Shown: positions 18,649 to 26,616 of the stretch, piece by piece
Position numbering within the stretch: position 1 is the first letter of the stretch
Layout: every line of letters starts with the position of its first letter
Assembly (NCBI GenBank): GCA_947381965.1
Contig: CANCXX010000017.1
Span: 1 to 64,000 of the forward strand
DNA: 64,000 nucleotides
Source: an uncultured bacterium
GTDB taxonomy: Bacteria > Bacillota > Clostridia > Lachnospirales > Lachnospiraceae
Direction of reading: 5' to 3'
Program-made: the position numbers and the translations under genes
Notes under the pieces: generated by a model
Seen by the model: the letters and a program-made list of their open reading frames with translations, nothing else
Databases searched by the model: none
What the model was told of the DNA's origin: nothing

Positions 18649-19323
18649 GTGGCAGGTTTGCGGCATGAATGGAAGCATGAAATCAGTAATTGGGATGCAA
18701 TGGCCTTAAGGCATCGTCTGAAGGCTGTGGCAGAGCTGGATTTTCACGCAGTAGGAGGCAGCTATGAAATCAGAAGTCTGTATTTTGACAATCTGCAGGA
18801 TATGGCGCTTCGGGAAAAGCTGGATGGGGTAAACCGGCGGGAGAAGTTTCGAATCCGGTATTACAATAAGGACACTTCTCTGATTCATCTGGAAAAAAAG
18901 ACAAAATACAATCATCTTACAGGAAAAGAGAGCGCAGAGCTTACAGAGTCGGAGGTGCAGCGTATCCTTGATGGGGATTATGACTGGCTGGGACAGGATG
19001 ACAGGCCGCTGGCAGGGGAATTATACCATAAGATTGGGACCCAGGGGCTTTTGCCCAAAACCATAGTGGACTATACAAGGGAACCTTTTGTATATGGTCC
19101 GGGAAATGTGCGGGTGACACTGGATTATAATATCCGAACAGGAATAGGCGGTACAGACTTTTTGAATCCGGACTGTGTAACTGTTCCGGCCGGAGATACG
19201 CCTGTGATTCTTGAGGTTAAATGGGACGCCTATCTTCCTGACATTATCAGGGATGCGGTACAGGTGCCATTTTGCAGGACTCATGCTTATTCCAAGTATG
19301 CCGCCTGCAGGATTTATGGGTAG
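18649..19323 (+). CDS. VTC domain-containing protein (polyphosphate polymerase-like)
   Basis: This 224-aa protein matches the VTC domain, a tunnel-shaped triphosphate-binding fold related to the yeast polyphosphate polymerase Vtc4. Visible basic and acidic tunnel signatures are 'RHEWKHEIS', 'YEIRSLYFDN', 'REKFRIRYYNKD', 'IHLEKKTK' and the terminal 'VILEVKWDAYLPD'. The start is GTG 18649 after AGGAGGGA. It is followed by a DUF4956 membrane protein and a CotH-like protein, a combination found repeatedly in Firmicutes. The trio is thought to act at the envelope, but its product is not established. Polymerase activity here is inferred from the fold only. Confidence 0.88.
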   Translation: MAGLRHEWKHEISNWDAMALRHRLKAVAELDFHAVGGSYEIRSLYFDNLQDMALREKLDGVNRREKFRIRYYNKDTSLIHLEKKTKYNHLTGKESAELTESEVQRILDGDYDWLGQDDRPLAGELYHKIGTQGLLPKTIVDYTREPFVYGPGNVRVTLDYNIRTGIGGTDFLNPDCVTVPAGDTPVILEVKWDAYLPDIIRDAVQVPFCRTHAYSKYAACRIYG

Positions 19324-19448
19324 TAGTCATTGAAAACCCTATGGAGAAATGAAAAAACAGCATTTTTTTGTTTACATTCCGTATGTAATAGAACGGCCCG
19401 CGGCGACGTGTGCGGATGAGGATGCTTTAAAAGAAAAGGAGACAGGTG

Positions 19449-20120
19449 ATGACATTTAATGACATTTTCAAATCGGGATTTTTGGAGAACATTGGCAGTG
19501 TAAGTGTTTTGGACATGGCGATGGCGTTAATTCTTGCCTTGGGGCTGGGAGTGTTTATTTTTTATGTTTATAAAAAGACATTTTCCGGCGTTATGTATTC
19601 ATCCAGCTTTGGGGTGACGCTGATTGCCCTTACAATGATTACAACAGTGGTGATTCTGGCAGTAACTTCCAATGTGGTGCTTTCTCTTGGCATGGTAGGC
19701 GCTTTATCCATTGTGCGGTTTCGTACTGCGATTAAAGAACCGCTGGATATTGCCTTTTTATTCTGGTCCATTGCGGCAGGTATTGTGCTGGCAGCGGGCC
19801 TGATTCCCCTTGCCCTTGTGGGAAGCCTTGCTATTGGAGTTGTTCTTTTGGTTTTTGTCAACAGAAAACCGTATTTAAATCCATATATTGTGGTTATAAA
19901 GTGTGAAAATCATGACAGTGAGCAGCAGGCGGTGGAATTTTTAAAGAGCAAAGTGCAACGCTGTGTGGTAAAGAGCAAAATGGCACAGAAGGGAAATATT
20001 GAGCTTAATATAGAGGTCCGTATGAGGGAGGACAACACGGATTTTATCAACACCCTGGCAGAAATGACGGGAATTTCCAGCGCAGTGCTGGTCAGCTACA
20101 ACGGTGAATACATGGGGTAG
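19449..20120 (+). CDS. DUF4956 membrane protein
   Basis: This 223-aa protein has about four hydrophobic segments in its first 140 residues ('MAMALILALGLGVFIFYVY', 'TLIALTMITTVVILAV', 'IAFLFWSIAAGIVLAA', 'LVGSLAIGVVLLVFV'). The DUF4956 core 'LGMVGALSIVRFRTAIKEP' lies between them, and a soluble C-terminal ferredoxin-like domain follows. The start is ATG 19449, spaced well after AGGAG; GTG 19446 is also possible. It lies between the VTC and CotH genes and likely forms their membrane partner. Biochemical function is unknown. Confidence 0.9.
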   Translation: MTFNDIFKSGFLENIGSVSVLDMAMALILALGLGVFIFYVYKKTFSGVMYSSSFGVTLIALTMITTVVILAVTSNVVLSLGMVGALSIVRFRTAIKEPLDIAFLFWSIAAGIVLAAGLIPLALVGSLAIGVVLLVFVNRKPYLNPYIVVIKCENHDSEQQAVEFLKSKVQRCVVKSKMAQKGNIELNIEVRMREDNTDFINTLAEMTGISSAVLVSYNGEYMG

Positions 20121-20221
20121 AACCGGACGAATACGGAACTTATAACGGTAGAAGTCCATGGGATGTCCCTTGGCTGGGGCATTAGAGGGACAAATACGGC
20201 GCTTTTAATAGGAGGCTTAAG

Positions 20222-21883
20222 ATGTCTACGCATAAAAACATAGATAAAATCTGCTGCGGGATACTTGCACTGACCATATTGTTAACACTGGCTTTTGTAA
20301 ATGTGGGAAAGCTGGGAGTCGTTTCGGCAATGGCTGAGGCAAGCTACGGGTCAATGCTTTTTGACACCTCCAAAGTACATACCATTGATATTGTAATGGA
20401 AGACTGGGACAGTTTTCTGGAAACCTGTGAGAATGAAGAATATGCGGCATGTTCAGTAATTATTGACAATGAAACATTTAAAAATGTGGGAATCCGGGCC
20501 AAGGGAAACACATCGCTAAGCTCTGTTGCCGCTTACGGAAACAACCGCTACAGCTTTAAGGTTGAGTTTGACTGCTATGAAAAAGGGAAAAACTATCATG
20601 GTCTGGATAAGCTAAGCCTGAATAATATTATTCAGGATAATACATATATGAAAGATTATCTTGCATACCGGATGATGGGAGATTTTGGCGTGGCGGCGCC
20701 TCTTTGCAGCTATACCTATATCACTGTAAACGGTCAGGATTGGGGGCTGTATCTGGCAGTGGAGGGCGTGGAAGAGAGCTTTCTTGCACGAAATTATGGA
20801 AAAAACTATGGAAATCTTTATAAACCGGACAGTATGGATATGGGCGGCGGACGTGGAAACGGCAAGGGGTTTGAACAGAAAGATATGGAAGAGTTTTTGG
20901 AAAATCAAGATCCCCATGAAAATTGGCAGGAAATGGGCACACCGCCGGAGTTTTATAAGGAAGGCGGTCCGGGCGGGCAGCCTGAGAGTTTGACGGCACC
21001 GGAAACAGAGTTTATGGACAATGGAAAGCAGGGGGAATTTCCATTTCCGGGCAGGATGCCGGGGAAGGAGGGCGGACCGGATTTTGACGGGCCTGGGGGA
21101 GGGCCTATGGGAAGTGATGACGTAGCGCTGATCTATTCGGATGATGAATATGACAGTTACCGGAACATTTTTGAGAATGCCAAAACAGACATTACAAAGG
21201 CGGATAAAAACCGACTGATTGCTTCCCTAAAGACATTGGGACAGGGGGAAGATATAGAAAGCGTTGTGGATGTGGACGCGGTAGTACGTTATTTTGTGGT
21301 GCATAATTTTGTCTGCAATTTTGACAGCTATACAGGCTCCATGATTCATAATTATTATTTATATGAAAAAGAAGGAATTCTATCTATGATACCCTGGGAT
21401 TACAATTTAGCTTTTGGCGGCTTTGAGGCTCAGATGGATGCGGAGGATATGGTGAACTACCCCATTGATTCTCCGGTGTCAGCAGGAGAACTGGCATCAA
21501 GACCAATGATTGCCTGGATTTTTGCCAATGAAGAATACATGGAAATGTATCACCAGTATTTTCAGGAATTTATTGACAGCTATTTTGCCAGCGGGTATTT
21601 TGAAGAAATGATAGCCTCTGTTAGAGAAATGATTGGACCATATGTGGAAAAGGACCCTACCAGATTTTGCACTTATGAAGACTTTGAGACAGGGACAGAC
21701 ACATTGGAAAGATTCTGTCTGCTGCGGGCCGAAAGCATTGTCGGGCAGCTGAATGGCACAATTCCCTCTACATCGGAGGAGCAGGCAAAGGATAAGAGAT
21801 CTTTTGTGGACGCTTCCGGAATTTTGCTTTCCGAAATGGGAAGCATGGGGCGCGGAATGATGGGGAAAAGGAAAGGCGGTTAA
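20222..21883 (+). CDS. CotH-like kinase family protein, membrane-anchored
   Basis: This 553-aa protein starts with an uncleaved or signal-anchor hydrophobic segment (residues 12-28), placing the rest outside the membrane. The CotH domain shows 'VGIRAKGNTSL', 'YSFKVEFDCY', 'GLDKLSLNN', 'YLAYRMM' and the metal-binding 'MIPWDYNLAFGGF'. CotH of Bacillus is an atypical protein kinase for spore-coat proteins. Here the context is the VTC/DUF4956 pair instead. Residues of about 210-300 form a Gly/Pro/Met/Glu-rich, low-complexity insert inside the domain. The C-terminus is Met/Gly/Lys rich. A strong AGGAGG precedes the start. Confidence 0.9.
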   Translation: MSTHKNIDKICCGILALTILLTLAFVNVGKLGVVSAMAEASYGSMLFDTSKVHTIDIVMEDWDSFLETCENEEYAACSVIIDNETFKNVGIRAKGNTSLSSVAAYGNNRYSFKVEFDCYEKGKNYHGLDKLSLNNIIQDNTYMKDYLAYRMMGDFGVAAPLCSYTYITVNGQDWGLYLAVEGVEESFLARNYGKNYGNLYKPDSMDMGGGRGNGKGFEQKDMEEFLENQDPHENWQEMGTPPEFYKEGGPGGQPESLTAPETEFMDNGKQGEFPFPGRMPGKEGGPDFDGPGGGPMGSDDVALIYSDDEYDSYRNIFENAKTDITKADKNRLIASLKTLGQGEDIESVVDVDAVVRYFVVHNFVCNFDSYTGSMIHNYYLYEKEGILSMIPWDYNLAFGGFEAQMDAEDMVNYPIDSPVSAGELASRPMIAWIFANEEYMEMYHQYFQEFIDSYFASGYFEEMIASVREMIGPYVEKDPTRFCTYEDFETGTDTLERFCLLRAESIVGQLNGTIPSTSEEQAKDKRSFVDASGILLSEMGSMGRGMMGKRKGG

Positions 21884-21988
21884 TTGTTTTGGACGGGGGA
21901 TTTTCCCTGTATGGACCAAAAGTTGCGGTTGTATCTGGCACCCTTTTGTGTTAAAATATTAACAATAAAGAACAAATGGGGTGAAGGT

Positions 21989-23920
21989 ATGGGACAATTA
22001 AATAAAGGGTTGGTTTACACTGACGAAAAGTGTGCCGGATGTAACAGGTGTATTTCTGTTTGCCCGGTTGTGCAGGCAAACAGAGCGGTAACGGAAAATA
22101 ATGAAAACAAAGTGCTGGTTGATGGGGAAGCATGTGTGCAGTGCGGCGCCTGTATGGATGTATGCCACCATAAGGCAAGATGTTACAGAGACGATACGGA
22201 TCGGTTTTTTGACGACCTGAAAAGGGGGGAGAAAATCAGCCTTTTGGTTGCGCCTGCCTTTATTGCCAATTATCCGGGCCAGTATAAGCAGGTTTTGGGA
22301 TATCTGAAAAGCCTGGGGGTTCGCCATATTATCAGCGTCAGCTTTGGAGCCGATATTACCACCTGGGGATATTTGAATTATATTACAGAGCATCATTTTC
22401 AGGGAGGAATTTCCCAGCCCTGTCCGGCGATTGTGGACTACATAGAAAAATACATACCGGAGCTGGTTCCCAAGCTGGTGCCGGTTCACAGTCCTTTAAT
22501 GTGCGGGGCAATATATGTAAAAAAATATATGAATCTTACAGACAAGCTTGCATTTATCAGCCCTTGTATCGCCAAGAAATCTGAAATAGAACGGCCCCAG
22601 AACAAGGGATATGTTTCTTATAATGTAACTTTTGATCATTTGATGCAAAAACTAAAAGGGGTAAATCTGTCCGGGTATCATGCCGCAGATGAGATTGAAT
22701 ATGGGCTTGGCAGCCTGTATCCCCAGCCGGGAGGCCTTCGGGAAAATGTGGAGCATTTTCTTGGAAAAGAGGTTATGGTGCGGCAGATAGAAGGGGAAGC
22801 GCATGCTTATGCGTTTTTAAAGGCATATGCGGAACGGGTAAAAAGAGGAAAATCTCTTCCGTTTATGGTAGATGCTCTAAACTGCGGAGGCGGCTGTATT
22901 TACGGAACTGCCACAGACCCGGCCAATGAATATAATGAGGATATTCTTTTTGAAATACATAAACAGCGCACTGCCCAGCGGAAGGGAAAAAATAAAAAGA
23001 AAAATCCATGGGACCGGAGTGCCAACTATGCCGCGCGGCTGAAACGCTTTAACGAGCAGTTTAAGGATTTGAAACTGGAAGACTTTATCTGTACCTATAC
23101 AGCAAAAGACAACAGGGTAAAACCGGTTCCGGCCAGCAAAATTGAAGAAGTGTTCCGCTCCATGGATAAAAGGACTGAGGAAGAAAAAAATATTAACTGT
23201 GGAGCCTGCGGCTATGGCACCTGTCGGGAAATGGCGGAGGCAATTGCGGGAGGATACAATAAAGTGGAAAATTGTATCCATCATGTAAAGAAACAGCTGG
23301 AAATTGAAAAAGAATCTATAAATGAGATGACAAGACAGCTCCGTGAAAGACAGGAGGCCAAGGAAATAAAGTATCAGGAAATTCTTACGGAATTTGAACA
23401 GATACAAATAGCCATAAGCGAACTGGCAAAGGGCAATCAGGAATGTGCGAAGGATTCTACGGAGATGGCAGGCGCAGTAGCGGGGATGGCGGATTTCAGC
23501 AGTCTGCTGAAGGAGTCAGTGGAGAATGTGACAGGATCGGTGCAGGGATATGACGAAATCAACGAGGATATCATAAAGATTTCCAACCAGACAGGTATGC
23601 TGGCCCTGAATGCAGGAATTGAGGCAGCGCGGACAGGAGAGGCGGGCAGAGGTTTTATTGTAATTGCCAATCAGATACGCAATTTATCGGAGCAGACCAA
23701 GGGAACCATTGCGGACGGCAAGAGGCAGAGCGACAGCATTATCCCTGCCATGGAAGAGCTGAATAAGGAGACAGAGCGTTTCCTTGAAAATGTGGAAAAT
23801 ATCAATGACAGAATTACCAATCTGGCGGCAGGCAGTGAGGAGATAGCGGCTAAGGCGGGAGAAATAGAAGTTCTGGTAGACAAGATACTTGAACAGATGG
23901 AGGATGTAATAAAAGAATAA
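21989..23920 (+). CDS. [FeFe]-hydrogenase-like sensor fused to a chemotaxis-receptor signalling domain
   Basis: The 643-aa chain has four parts. Two 4Fe-4S clusters come first ('CAGCNRCISVCP' and 'CVQCGACMDVCHHKARC'). A hydrogenase large-subunit domain (about 75-370) follows, with cysteine motifs 'SQPCPAI', 'SPCIAKK' and 'NCGGGCIYGTA'. A Fes-type cluster near 402 reads 'NCGACGYGTC'. An MCP signalling hairpin (about 470-643) has the tip 'LALNAGIEAARTGEAGRGF'. There is no membrane segment, so it acts in the cytoplasm. The loop motifs differ from catalytic enzymes (L1 has a single Cys) and resemble group C sensory hydrogenases. A role in H2 or redox sensing to the chemotaxis machinery is inferred. 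The start is ATG 21989 after GGGGTGAAGG. The flagellar operon follows. Confidence 0.9.
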   Translation: MGQLNKGLVYTDEKCAGCNRCISVCPVVQANRAVTENNENKVLVDGEACVQCGACMDVCHHKARCYRDDTDRFFDDLKRGEKISLLVAPAFIANYPGQYKQVLGYLKSLGVRHIISVSFGADITTWGYLNYITEHHFQGGISQPCPAIVDYIEKYIPELVPKLVPVHSPLMCGAIYVKKYMNLTDKLAFISPCIAKKSEIERPQNKGYVSYNVTFDHLMQKLKGVNLSGYHAADEIEYGLGSLYPQPGGLRENVEHFLGKEVMVRQIEGEAHAYAFLKAYAERVKRGKSLPFMVDALNCGGGCIYGTATDPANEYNEDILFEIHKQRTAQRKGKNKKKNPWDRSANYAARLKRFNEQFKDLKLEDFICTYTAKDNRVKPVPASKIEEVFRSMDKRTEEEKNINCGACGYGTCREMAEAIAGGYNKVENCIHHVKKQLEIEKESINEMTRQLRERQEAKEIKYQEILTEFEQIQIAISELAKGNQECAKDSTEMAGAVAGMADFSSLLKESVENVTGSVQGYDEINEDIIKISNQTGMLALNAGIEAARTGEAGRGFIVIANQIRNLSEQTKGTIADGKRQSDSIIPAMEELNKETERFLENVENINDRITNLAAGSEEIAAKAGEIEVLVDKILEQMEDVIKE

Positions 23921-23932
23921 AACTGTTTTCAG

Positions 23933-23973
23933 GATGCGGCGCCCTTATCTGCTTTGGCACCGCATCTTTTTTT
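23933..23973 (+). terminator. Rho-independent terminator after the hydrogenase-MCP gene
   Basis: GATGCGG (23933-23939) plus 3 further bp pair with 23956-23966 with one mismatch, followed by seven T residues. It separates the sensor gene from the flagellar operon. Confidence 0.85.
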
Positions 23974-23986
23974 CAAACACGCCCTA
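23968..23986. repeat. Family R repeat end (right half only)
   Basis: TTTTTCAAACACGCCCTA matches the right end of the 8666-8757 repeat with one change. It merges with the T-run of the terminator and touches the -35 element of the flgM promoter. Confidence 0.5.
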
Positions 23987-24011
23987 AAGTCTTTACAAAA
24001 ATATCCGATAC
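23985..24011 (+). promoter_or_regulatory. Sigma-28 (FliA/SigD) promoter of the flgM operon
   Basis: TAAAGTCT (23985-23992), an 11-nt spacer, and TCCGATAC (24004-24011) match the sigma-28 consensus TAAAGTTT-N11-GCCGATAA closely. flgM starts 75 nt downstream. Confidence 0.88.
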
Positions 24012-24085
24012 ATTTAGTGAAGTGAAATGCAGATATAAATATATGGATATAATAATGAGGAAGATCCACGGAAGGAGGAATCCCA

Positions 24086-24361
24086 ATGCGTATAGAGGCT
24101 TATTCACAGGTACAAAAGGTTTATGAGGCAAAGAAAGCAGTAAAGACACAGGCGAGAGGAAATGCAGGCGCTTCCGACAAGCTGCTGATTTCGGGCATCG
24201 GCAGGGACATTCAGGTTGCAAAGCAGGCATTAGCAGGCGCCGGTGACATCAGGGAGGATGTGACCGCTTCCATCAAATCAAGGATTCAGTCCGGGACTTA
24301 TGATGTAAGCGCAGAAAGCTTTGCCGATAAATTATTACAAAAATTTGAAGAAATGAGGTAA
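24086..24361 (+). CDS. flgM: Anti-sigma-28 factor FlgM
   Basis: This 91-aa protein is small, hydrophilic and largely helical. The C-terminal sigma-binding region reads 'VTASIKSRIQSGTYDVSAES' then 'FADKLLQKF', the family signature. FlgM holds sigma-28 inactive until the hook is finished and FlgM itself is exported. Placement at the head of a sigma-28-driven operon gives the usual feedback loop: released sigma-28 makes more of its own inhibitor. It is followed at 5 nt by flgN. Confidence 0.9.
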   Translation: MRIEAYSQVQKVYEAKKAVKTQARGNAGASDKLLISGIGRDIQVAKQALAGAGDIREDVTASIKSRIQSGTYDVSAESFADKLLQKFEEMR

Positions 24362-24366
24362 TCCCA

Positions 24367-24885
24367 GTGGCAAGTTTAATGGAAAACCTGATTGAAGTAC
24401 TAGACTTGGAAAGCCAGGAATACGAGAACTTGCTGGGATTATCAATGGAGAAAACGCCGGTTATCGTATCCGGCGATTTGGATCAATTAGCAAAAATCAC
24501 GGATGAAGAACAAATCGTTGTCGGTAAAATCAACCGTCTGGAACAAAGAAGACAGGAAGTATTTAAAGATGTCGCCAACGTAATCAACAAGGATGTTAAC
24601 ACGCTGATGATCACCGACCTGGTGGATATGTTAAGCACCAGGCCTCAGGAGCAGCAGAAACTGGCCAGAGTGCATGATATGCTTGGAACTGTCGTGCGCA
24701 AAGTAATGAGAGTAAACGAGCAGAACCGGCTTTTGATACAAAATGCACTGGAAATGGTAGAGTTTGATATGAATGTGCTGCAGTCCATGAAAACCGCTCC
24801 TGAAACAGCAAATTACAACAAAGGGGCATACACCGCCGGAACTTCCATGGGAGTAGACCAGAGCGGGTTTGATGCAAAACAGTAA
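24367..24885 (+). CDS. flgN: FlgN-family flagellar export chaperone
   Basis: This 172-aa, almost entirely helical protein has the FlgN layout ('LIEVLDLESQEYENLLGLSM' at the N-terminus and an amphipathic C-terminal helix). FlgN binds the hook-associated proteins FlgK and FlgL and delivers them to the flagellar export gate. Their genes follow immediately. GTG 24367 is the listed start; ATG 24379, four codons in, is equally plausible. Confidence 0.85.
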   Translation: MASLMENLIEVLDLESQEYENLLGLSMEKTPVIVSGDLDQLAKITDEEQIVVGKINRLEQRRQEVFKDVANVINKDVNTLMITDLVDMLSTRPQEQQKLARVHDMLGTVVRKVMRVNEQNRLLIQNALEMVEFDMNVLQSMKTAPETANYNKGAYTAGTSMGVDQSGFDAKQ

Positions 24886-24910
24886 TCCTTGGAAAGATTG
24901 AGGTGACATT

Positions 24911-26599
24911 ATGTCTTTATTTGGTAGTTTATATTTAGGTGTCAGTGGTCTTCAGACCAGCCAGAACGCACTGAATACCACGGCGCATAACATGTCTAAC
25001 ATTGACACAATCGGATATACCAGGCAGCAGGTACAGCAGGGTACCCGTGTATACAATACATTGTCTACCAGTGCGGCTGCCAATGCGTATATACAGACCG
25101 GACTTGGTGTCAGCTATATTCAGGTGAAACATATCAGAGATTATTTCCTTGATAAAAATTACCGCCGGGAGGCAGGCCGGAGTGCATTTTACGGAGTGTC
25201 TGCAACAGCGCTTGAAGAAGTGCAGGACCTGTATCAGGAGCTTGAGGGCAAGTCTTTTTCCAAGTCAATTGAAAATCTCTGGACTGCGGTGCAGGAGCTT
25301 GCAAAAGACCCAGGAGGTGCGGTAAACCAGGGGGTATTTGTACAGCGCTGTAATGAATTCTTAACCCGCGGGCAGGCAATATATGCAGGACTTTGCGATT
25401 ATCAGGATAATTTAAATTATCAGATTAAACAGCAGGTAGACACCATGAACGCTTACGGAAAGCGGATTATGGAGCTGAATCAGGAAATTATGAAAATAGA
25501 GGGCGGCGGTATTGAGAAGGCCAACGATCTAAGGGATGAAAGAGATCTTCTGGTAGATGAACTGGCATCAATGGCGTCTCTGGAGTTAAAAACAGATGTA
25601 AACGGCAATTATCTGATTTATTTGGAAGGCACAGACTTTGTCAAAGCACAGTCTTTCAATAAAATTGGACTGGATGCGGATGTAAAGACAGGATTCTTTA
25701 CTCCCTACTGGGAACAGCTTGAAAAGCGTGATGCGGACGGAAACTTAAATCAGGGCGCCAAGCTCTACAAGATGAATCAGATTATCTCCACAGACAGAAA
25801 TACAGATATTGGCTCCTTAAAATCCATGCTCTATGCAAGAGGGGATAAAAGAGCCACTTATGAAGACCTTGCACTGGAACCGCCTACCCATCCGGGAGCA
25901 GGCGCTACACAGGATGAATTAGACGAATACAATGCCAAATTGCAAGAGTACAACACCAAAGAGCATTATAATAAAGTGGTTTCCCAGTCGGTTATCATGC
26001 ACCAGCAGGCCCAGTTTGACCAGCTGATACATGGTATAGTGATGGCAGTCAACAAGGTACTGGCTGATGCGGCAAACAACGCCACAGCGCTTGACCCCAA
26101 TTCAACTTATATGAGAGATCCGGCCACTGGAAACCCTTATACCATATTTAACACACAGACAGGGGACACCAAACCGGAAGCGTTTACAGTTGAGAATCTT
26201 ATTATCAATGGGAAAATTAAGGAAGCGCCCACCCTTCTTGGCTTTAAAAAGGACGATGACAAGATTGACCAGGAAACAGCAGACGCCCTTAAAAAGATTT
26301 TTGAAGACGAAAGCCTTCAGTTAAATCCGAATGTGAAAACCAAAACAACATTCATAGATTATTACAGCGATCTGGTATCTCAGGTGGCTAACAGCGGTTC
26401 GGTTATGAGGACTATCAGCGAAAATCAGGAAATGACCGTGGATAATATAGCGGCGGCAAGGGAACAGATTATCGGCGTTTCTTCAGACGAGGAACTTAGC
26501 AATATGATTATGTTCCAGAATGCTTATAATGCGTCCAGCCGTTACATTAATGTAATCAGTGAACTGATGGAACATGTTATCAATACATTGGGAAGATAA
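24911..26599 (+). CDS. flgK: Flagellar hook-associated protein 1 FlgK (copy 1)
   Basis: This 562-aa structural protein forms the first ring of the hook-filament junction. The N-terminal flagellar rod/hook signature 'SGLQTSQNALNTTAHNMSN' lies at residues 13-31. The helical D0/D1 'FSKSIENLWTAVQELAKDP' follows. The C-terminal 'SDEELSNMIMFQNAYNASSR' closes the coiled coil with the N-terminus. It is exported by the flagellar type III system without a signal peptide. A second, longer FlgK follows after only 17 nt, so the two are probably co-translated from one message. Confidence 0.93.
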   Translation: MSLFGSLYLGVSGLQTSQNALNTTAHNMSNIDTIGYTRQQVQQGTRVYNTLSTSAAANAYIQTGLGVSYIQVKHIRDYFLDKNYRREAGRSAFYGVSATALEEVQDLYQELEGKSFSKSIENLWTAVQELAKDPGGAVNQGVFVQRCNEFLTRGQAIYAGLCDYQDNLNYQIKQQVDTMNAYGKRIMELNQEIMKIEGGGIEKANDLRDERDLLVDELASMASLELKTDVNGNYLIYLEGTDFVKAQSFNKIGLDADVKTGFFTPYWEQLEKRDADGNLNQGAKLYKMNQIISTDRNTDIGSLKSMLYARGDKRATYEDLALEPPTHPGAGATQDELDEYNAKLQEYNTKEHYNKVVSQSVIMHQQAQFDQLIHGIVMAVNKVLADAANNATALDPNSTYMRDPATGNPYTIFNTQTGDTKPEAFTVENLIINGKIKEAPTLLGFKKDDDKIDQETADALKKIFEDESLQLNPNVKTKTTFIDYYSDLVSQVANSGSVMRTISENQEMTVDNIAAAREQIIGVSSDEELSNMIMFQNAYNASSRYINVISELMEHVINTLGR

Positions 26600-26616
26600 G
26601 AAAGGACTGAAAACAG

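Noticed and set aside
23968-23986. A full mobile element between the hydrogenase gene and flgM
   Set aside because: Only one end of the repeat is recognisable and there is no matching left end or target duplication.
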